Shown: positions 59,403 through 64,000 of the stretch, piece by piece
Position numbering within the stretch: position 1 is the stretch's first letter
How the letters are laid out: each line of letters begins with the position of its first letter
Origin: Alphaproteobacteria bacterium
GTDB lineage: Bacteria > Pseudomonadota > Alphaproteobacteria > Rhizobiales > Beijerinckiaceae
Reading direction: 5' to 3'
Length of the DNA stretch: 64,000 nucleotides
NCBI GenBank assembly: GCA_016869435.1
Contig: VGEB01000001.1
Coordinates: 1 to 64,000, forward strand
Made by a program: the position numbers and the translations under genes
Notes under the pieces: model-generated
Seen by the model: the letters and a program-made list of their open reading frames with translations, nothing else
The model's database searches: none
Told to the model about the DNA's origin: nothing

Positions 59403-60905
59403 ATGGATTTTGGCGCCCAGGATGAAGTCGTGCGCTTTCTCGCCTCGCTCGACGGCGGCGCGGCGCGGATCGTTACGACTCACATCTCCGTCGTCGCGCT
59501 TTGCCGGACCCGCGCCTACAAGCTCAAGAAAGCGGTGCGCTTCCCCTATCTGGATTTCTCGACGCCGAGCCGCCGAGTGGCGATGTGCGAGCGCGAAGCG
59601 GCGCTTAACATGCGCTTCGCGCCCGAACTTTATCTTGGAGCGCATCGCGTGACCCGCGAGGCCGACGGCGCTCTGGCGCTCGACGGCGCTGGCGAAACGA
59701 TCGACGCGGTGGTCGTCATGCGCCGCTTCGCCGACGCCGACCTCTTGGAACAGATCGCAAAGGACGGCCGCCTGACGCGTCAAATGGTGGAGTCGCTCGC
59801 CCGTCGCATCGCAAGGACTCATGACGAAGCGGCGCCGGACTATCAGCGGGGCGGCGCCGCGGCGATGCGCCGAACGCTGGACGACGCGGCCTTGAGCCTG
59901 CGCAACGCGGCGCCTGCCGGCGTGGATCAGATCGAGGCCCTCGTCGCGCGGCATGGCGCCGCGCTGGATGCGCAAGCCGCGCTTCTCGACGGGCGCAAGG
60001 CGCTGGGTAAGGTGCGCCGCTGTCACGGCGATCTGACCCTGCGCAACATCTGTCTTTTCGAGGGCGCGCCGACCCTCTTCGACTGCCTCGAATTCGACGA
60101 CGAGATGGCGACCATCGACGTGCTGTATGACGTCGGTTTCCTGCTGATGGATCTTTGGCGAGCAGGCGAGCGCGCCTTCTCCAATCTTGCCTTCAACCGC
60201 TACCTCGATGCGCGCGACGAAACCGACGGCCTGCCGCTCCTCCCCTTTTTCATGTCGCTGCGCGCCGCCATACGCGCGCATGTTGAAGCCGCGCAGCAAA
60301 ACGCCGAACGCGGTCGTCTCTACTTCGATCTCGCAGCGGCGCTGCTCGCGCCTTCCAAAGGCGCCGTCGTCGCGATCGGCGGCCTTAGCGGGTCGGGCAA
60401 GTCGAGCGTCGCCGCAGCGCTCGCGCCATTGATCGGATGTCCGCCCGGCGCGCGCGTCATCAACAGCGACCGCATCCGCAAGCGGCTTTTTGGAGTCTCG
60501 CCGACCGCGCGTCTTCCGCAGGAGGCGTATGCGAGCGCCGTTTCGGCTAAGGTCTACGGCGAGATGTTCGAAGATGCGGCGCGAACGGCCGCACTCGGCT
60601 GGCCGGTCATCGTCGACGCCGTCTTCGATCGTCCTGAAGATCGGGCGGCGATTAGAGCCGCGGCTGGACGCGCGCGTGCGCCGTTCTTCGGCGTCTGGCT
60701 CGATCTCGATCTGACGCGGCGCGCGGCGCGCATCGAGGCGCGGATCAATGACGTCTCCGACGCCACTTGCGAGGTGCTGACAGCGCAAATGAAAAAAGCG
60801 ACCGGCGCGATCGAATGGCTCAAGGTCGACGCCTCGAAAGATACGACAAACATCGCCGCCGAGATCAAGACGACGTTCGACTTCGGGAGCGACACGCCAG
60901 TGTGA
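59403..60905 (+). CDS. Bifunctional aminoglycoside phosphotransferase-like/ATP-binding kinase protein
   Basis: 500 aa; RCHGDLTLRNICLFEGAPTLFDCLEF and C-terminal P-loop VVAIGGLSGSGKSSVAAAL. Confidence 0.9.
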   Translation: MDFGAQDEVVRFLASLDGGAARIVTTHISVVALCRTRAYKLKKAVRFPYLDFSTPSRRVAMCEREAALNMRFAPELYLGAHRVTREADGALALDGAGETIDAVVVMRRFADADLLEQIAKDGRLTRQMVESLARRIARTHDEAAPDYQRGGAAAMRRTLDDAALSLRNAAPAGVDQIEALVARHGAALDAQAALLDGRKALGKVRRCHGDLTLRNICLFEGAPTLFDCLEFDDEMATIDVLYDVGFLLMDLWRAGERAFSNLAFNRYLDARDETDGLPLLPFFMSLRAAIRAHVEAAQQNAERGRLYFDLAAALLAPSKGAVVAIGGLSGSGKSSVAAALAPLIGCPPGARVINSDRIRKRLFGVSPTARLPQEAYASAVSAKVYGEMFEDAARTAALGWPVIVDAVFDRPEDRAAIRAAAGRARAPFFGVWLDLDLTRRAARIEARINDVSDATCEVLTAQMKKATGAIEWLKVDASKDTTNIAAEIKTTFDFGSDTPV

Positions 60906-60906
60906 G

Positions 60907-60992
60907 CCGTCATTGCGAGCCGAAGGCGAAGCAATCCAGAATCGCGCAGGCGCATGGATTGCTTCGGCGCTAACGCGCCTCGCAATGACGGC
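60907..60992. repeat. GTCATTGCGAG palindromic intergenic repeat
   Basis: Terminal inverted repeat GCCGTCATTGCGAG / CTCGCAATGACGGC with internal gaagcaatcca / tggattgcttc. Confidence 0.85.
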
Positions 60993-61003
60993 CGTACCTT
61001 GAG

Positions 61004-61999
61004 CTACGGAATCAGCACCGCCGCGCCCTGAAGCCGACCTTCGCGCAGATCGGCGAGCGCCTCATTCGCTCGCGCCAGCGGATAGCGCGCTATATGCATT
61101 CTCAGCGGCAGCTTCGGCGCCAGCGCGAGGAACTCCCGCGCATCGTCCCGCGTGAGATTGGCCACCGAAAAAAGCCGTCGTTCCTCCCAGAGCAGCGCAT
61201 AGGGAAAGCTCGGAATGTCGCTCATGTGAATGCCGCCGCAGACGATGGCGCCGCCCTTCTTCGTCGCGGCGAGCGCGCGCGGAACGAGCGCGCCGACGGG
61301 CGCGAAGATCAGCGCGGCGTCGAGCGGCTCCGGTGACGGCGCGTCGGAATCCTGCGCCGACGCCGCGCCAAGCGAGCGCGCAAAATCCGCGGCGGCCCGA
61401 TCGCCCGGCCGCACGAAGGCGTGAACGCGCCTGCCTTGCGCGATCGCGACCTGGGCGATGATATGCGCGGCGGCGCCGAAGCCGTAGATGCCGATCGTTT
61501 CGGCCGGCCCCGCCATCCTTAACGTCCGCCAGCCGATGAGGCCGGCGCAAAGAAGCGGCGCAAGCGGCGCTGGATCACCCTCTTCCGGTAACGGGAAGCA
61601 GTAGGAGGCGTCGGCGACGGCGTGTGTCGCATAGCCGCCGTCGCGCGTATATCCGGTGAACAGCGGGTCATCGCACAAGTTCTCGCGCGCGCTCGTGCAA
61701 TAGGCGCAATGCCCGCAGGTGTGGCCGAGCCAGGGCACGCCGACCCGCTGTCCAAGCTCGACGCCGGTCACGTCGGAACCGATCGCGTCGACGCGGCCGA
61801 CGATTTCATGTCCCGGAATGATCGGCAGCTTCGGCTGCGTGAGTTCGCCGTCGACGACATGGAGATCGGTGCGGCAAACGCCGCAAGCCTCAATCTTGAC
61901 CCGCAATTCGGCGGGTCCGGGCGAAGGCGCCCGCCGCTCCTCCATGACAAGCGACGCATGGGGCGCCGGCAGGACCATCGCCGACATCGTTTGCATCAT
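61004..61999 (-). CDS. Zinc-dependent alcohol dehydrogenase family protein
   Basis: KIEACGVCRTDLHVVDGELTQPKLPIIPGHEIVGRV, GHTCGHCAYCTSARENLCDDPLFTGYTRDGGYA. Confidence 0.93.
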   Translation of the reverse strand: MMQTMSAMVLPAPHASLVMEERRAPSPGPAELRVKIEACGVCRTDLHVVDGELTQPKLPIIPGHEIVGRVDAIGSDVTGVELGQRVGVPWLGHTCGHCAYCTSARENLCDDPLFTGYTRDGGYATHAVADASYCFPLPEEGDPAPLAPLLCAGLIGWRTLRMAGPAETIGIYGFGAAAHIIAQVAIAQGRRVHAFVRPGDRAAADFARSLGAASAQDSDAPSPEPLDAALIFAPVGALVPRALAATKKGGAIVCGGIHMSDIPSFPYALLWEERRLFSVANLTRDDAREFLALAPKLPLRMHIARYPLARANEALADLREGRLQGAAVLIP

Positions 62000-62001
62000 G
62001 T

Positions 62002-62128
62002 CCCCCTCCCCAACCCTCCCCCGCTTCGCGGGAGAGGGAGCTAGATTCGGCCCCATTGTCGCAATTGGCGCGAAACCCGCTCGTTAGCGTCCCCTCTCCC
62101 GCGAAGCGGGGGAGGGACAGGGAGGGGG
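62002..62128. repeat. Long imperfect inverted repeat (37-bp arms, approximately 53-bp spacer)
   Basis: ccccctccccaaccctcccccgcttcgcgggagaggg vs the reverse complement of ccctctcccgcgaagcgggggagggacagggaggggg; nearly identical arms. Confidence 0.8.
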
Positions 62129-62569
62129 CGCGTCCGCCAACAGCTTGCTCAAAAAAAACCGCGCATGTCCGGGAGGAAATCCGGCGATCTCGCCGATACG
62201 GGTAAAGCCGAGAGTTCCATAGAAGGCGGCGGCTCCGGGATCGAATGTGTCGACATAGATCCCCACGCAGCCGCGTTCCCGGGCGATCCGCTCGGCTTCA
62301 GCGATCAGCCGGCGCCCCCAGCCGCGGCCGCGTTGAGTCCGCTCGACCCAAAGATGGCGAACGTAAAGCCAGCGCCAGTGCGATACGCCATTGAGCCCGG
62401 CGACAAGAGTTCCCTGCGGATCGCGCGCGACGATGCAGAGGGGCGTTTCTCCGCGCGGGCCGAACCGAACCGCGATCTCTTCGCCGAGCCTCGCCGCAAG
62501 CTCGGCCGACTCGGTCGGTTCGATCGAAAGGACGCTCTTCTCAACTTCTTGGTTTTTGATCATGATCAC
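62084..62569 (-). CDS. GNAT family N-acetyltransferase
   Basis: WLYVRHLWVERTQRGRGWGRRLIAEAERIARERGCVGIYVDTFDPGAAAFYGTLGFTRIGEI. Confidence 0.9.
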   Translation of the reverse strand: MIMIKNQEVEKSVLSIEPTESAELAARLGEEIAVRFGPRGETPLCIVARDPQGTLVAGLNGVSHWRWLYVRHLWVERTQRGRGWGRRLIAEAERIARERGCVGIYVDTFDPGAAAFYGTLGFTRIGEIAGFPPGHARFFLSKLLADAPPPCPSPASRERGR

Positions 62570-62572
62570 GTC

Positions 62573-63541
62573 GTGAGACGAGTCCTCGTCCTGCTATTTT
62601 GGGCGTGCGTCGCCTGCGCTGCAACGGCCCAAGGCGAAGACGGCTCCTGTTCGCCCGTCGACATCGCGCCGGGGCCGGCGTCGACCGGCGAGCGCGTGCG
62701 CGACTATGCGCCGATTTTCGACCTCTGCGCCAACGGCGGCGAATCGCGGCTGGCGATTCGCCGCATGAGCGTCGACGGGACGCAGCTGATCCTGACGGTC
62801 GATCCGCAATCTTTGCAAACGTCGCTGGAGCGCGCGTCATGTTGGCGCTGCGAAGAGACGAGCGACGCCGCGCAGGCCGAAACGCGCTATCTCAAGGCGC
62901 TTCATCCGCCGCAGGACTCGACGCGGCCGCCGGCGCTGGTCAATGCGGGGCTCATTCACGGCGACGGCGACGGCGCTTTCGTCACCGGCGACCTCTGCCC
63001 GAGCCGCAAGCCGCTCGACCGCAGCTTCTTCGAAAAGCTTGCCGCGCAGGGTCCGGGCGCGCCCGTGGCGCTAGCCGTCTCCGGCGGCTGGATCGCCCGC
63101 CACGGCGCCGACATCGCCTGGTTGCGCGAGAAGGAGCGGATCGGCGCGCTCGCCATCACCTGGGCCAATCATTCCTATAGCCATCCCTATGCCCCCCACC
63201 TTTCAGATAGGCGGAATTATTTCCTGCGGCCCGGCGTCGACGTCGATCGGGAAATTTTCGAAACTGAAAAGCTCATCATCGCCGAAGGCGAAACCCCGTC
63301 CACGTTTTTTCGCTTTCCGGGTCTCGTCGCCGACGCGGCGCTGCTGGAACATGTCCGCAGCCGCCATCTGATCGTGTTCGGCGCCGACAGTTGGCTGGCG
63401 CTGGGCTTAAGGCCGCGCCCCGGCTCGATCGTGCTTGTGCATCCCAACGGCAATGAGCCAGTGGGCATAAAGCTGTTTTCGCGGCTCATCGACGCCGGGG
63501 CGATGCCGTTGCCGCTGCGGCCGATCAACGAGGCGCCATAG
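62573..63541 (+). CDS. Secreted polysaccharide deacetylase-like protein
   Basis: GTG 62573; signal RRVLVLLFWACVACAATAQG; ITWANHSYSHPY, FFRFPGLVADAALLEHV. Confidence 0.7.
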   Translation: MRRVLVLLFWACVACAATAQGEDGSCSPVDIAPGPASTGERVRDYAPIFDLCANGGESRLAIRRMSVDGTQLILTVDPQSLQTSLERASCWRCEETSDAAQAETRYLKALHPPQDSTRPPALVNAGLIHGDGDGAFVTGDLCPSRKPLDRSFFEKLAAQGPGAPVALAVSGGWIARHGADIAWLREKERIGALAITWANHSYSHPYAPHLSDRRNYFLRPGVDVDREIFETEKLIIAEGETPSTFFRFPGLVADAALLEHVRSRHLIVFGADSWLALGLRPRPGSIVLVHPNGNEPVGIKLFSRLIDAGAMPLPLRPINEAP

Positions 63542-63741
63542 CCGGCTAAACGCCCTTCATTGACAAGGTTTCCGGCGGCTCTTATCTCTCGCGCGGAAAC
63601 GCCGCGTCGGTCTCGGCGCCCCGCCGTTGGCGCGCTGTCGCAGGCGGATGTTATTCATGCATTATGCGACGTTCCGCCGGCCGCCGTCCCCCGGCGCGCC
63701 GAGAAGGCGGCAGACGCTGCGCGGGAGAAAGGTTCGCAAGA

Positions 63742-64000
63742 ATGATCGGCGCACTCGCCAAAAAGATTTTCGGCACCGCCAATGATCGCCGGCTCAAGAC
63801 CTACGCGCCGAAGGTCAAAGCGATCAATGCGCTGGAGCCGCAGGTCGAGTCGCTCTCCGACGACGAGCTTCGCGATCGCACCCGCCAGTTCCGCGAAGAG
63901 CTGGCGGCCGGCAAGACTCTCGACGATCTGCTCGTTCCCGCTTTCGCCACGGTGCGCGAGGCGGCCAAGCGCACCCTCGGCCAGCGCCACTTCGACGTCC
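63742..64000 (+). CDS. secA: Preprotein translocase subunit SecA, N-terminus (truncated by window end)
   Basis: [86 protein letters not shown]; open to the window end. Confidence 0.95.
   Translation, partial: MIGALAKKIFGTANDRRLKTYAPKVKAINALEPQVESLSDDELRDRTRQFREELAAGKTLDDLLVPAFATVREAAKRTLGQRHFDV

Noticed and set aside
1-64000. CRISPR arrays, tRNA and rRNA genes
   Set aside because: No regularly spaced direct repeats, cas genes, tRNA cloverleaf signatures or rRNA segments were recognised by eye. A tRNAscan/CRISPR finder run would be needed to be certain.

Overview
This window is chromosomal DNA from a high-GC alphaproteobacterium, most likely a type II (Methylocystis/Methylosinus-like) methanotroph. 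The inference rests on an orphan pmoC, a formaldehyde-activating-enzyme paralog and alphaproteobacterial gene neighbourhoods. Most of it is housekeeping: glmU, opgGH, pyrD, rpsA, rpsD, recR, ybaB, dnaX with the SRP RNA, hisZG, ada, hemW, aroC, polA, a ferredoxin/cysI/cysH/cysDN assimilatory sulfate operon, mutA, ldtD-like, bpt and the start of secA. The most interesting parts, in my reading, are: (1) a retron at the left edge. It has a recognisable msr-msd RNA (13-nt a1/a2 pairing, two msr stem-loops, a 23-bp perfect msd hairpin and a promoter) and an Eco1/St85-type nucleoside-deoxyribosyltransferase-like effector. About 22 codons of an ORF that fits an RT N-terminus follow and are cut by an IS end. 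The cassette sits inside a truncated vapC next to an intact vapB. (2) A three-gene MNIO(DUF692)/DUF2063 RiPP operon with a secreted Cys/His-rich precursor (CX5CX5CX5CX6CX5C), resembling bufferin/copper-buffering systems. (3) An orphan PmoC in which two of three CuC-site ligands are replaced (D129T, H146N in Methylosinus-type numbering) while the CuD Asn/His/His set is kept. (4) A seven-gene ACP/KS/hotdog/MaoC/SDR plus two-glycosyltransferase operon, possibly for a specialised glycolipid. No tRNA, rRNA or CRISPR array was recognised.
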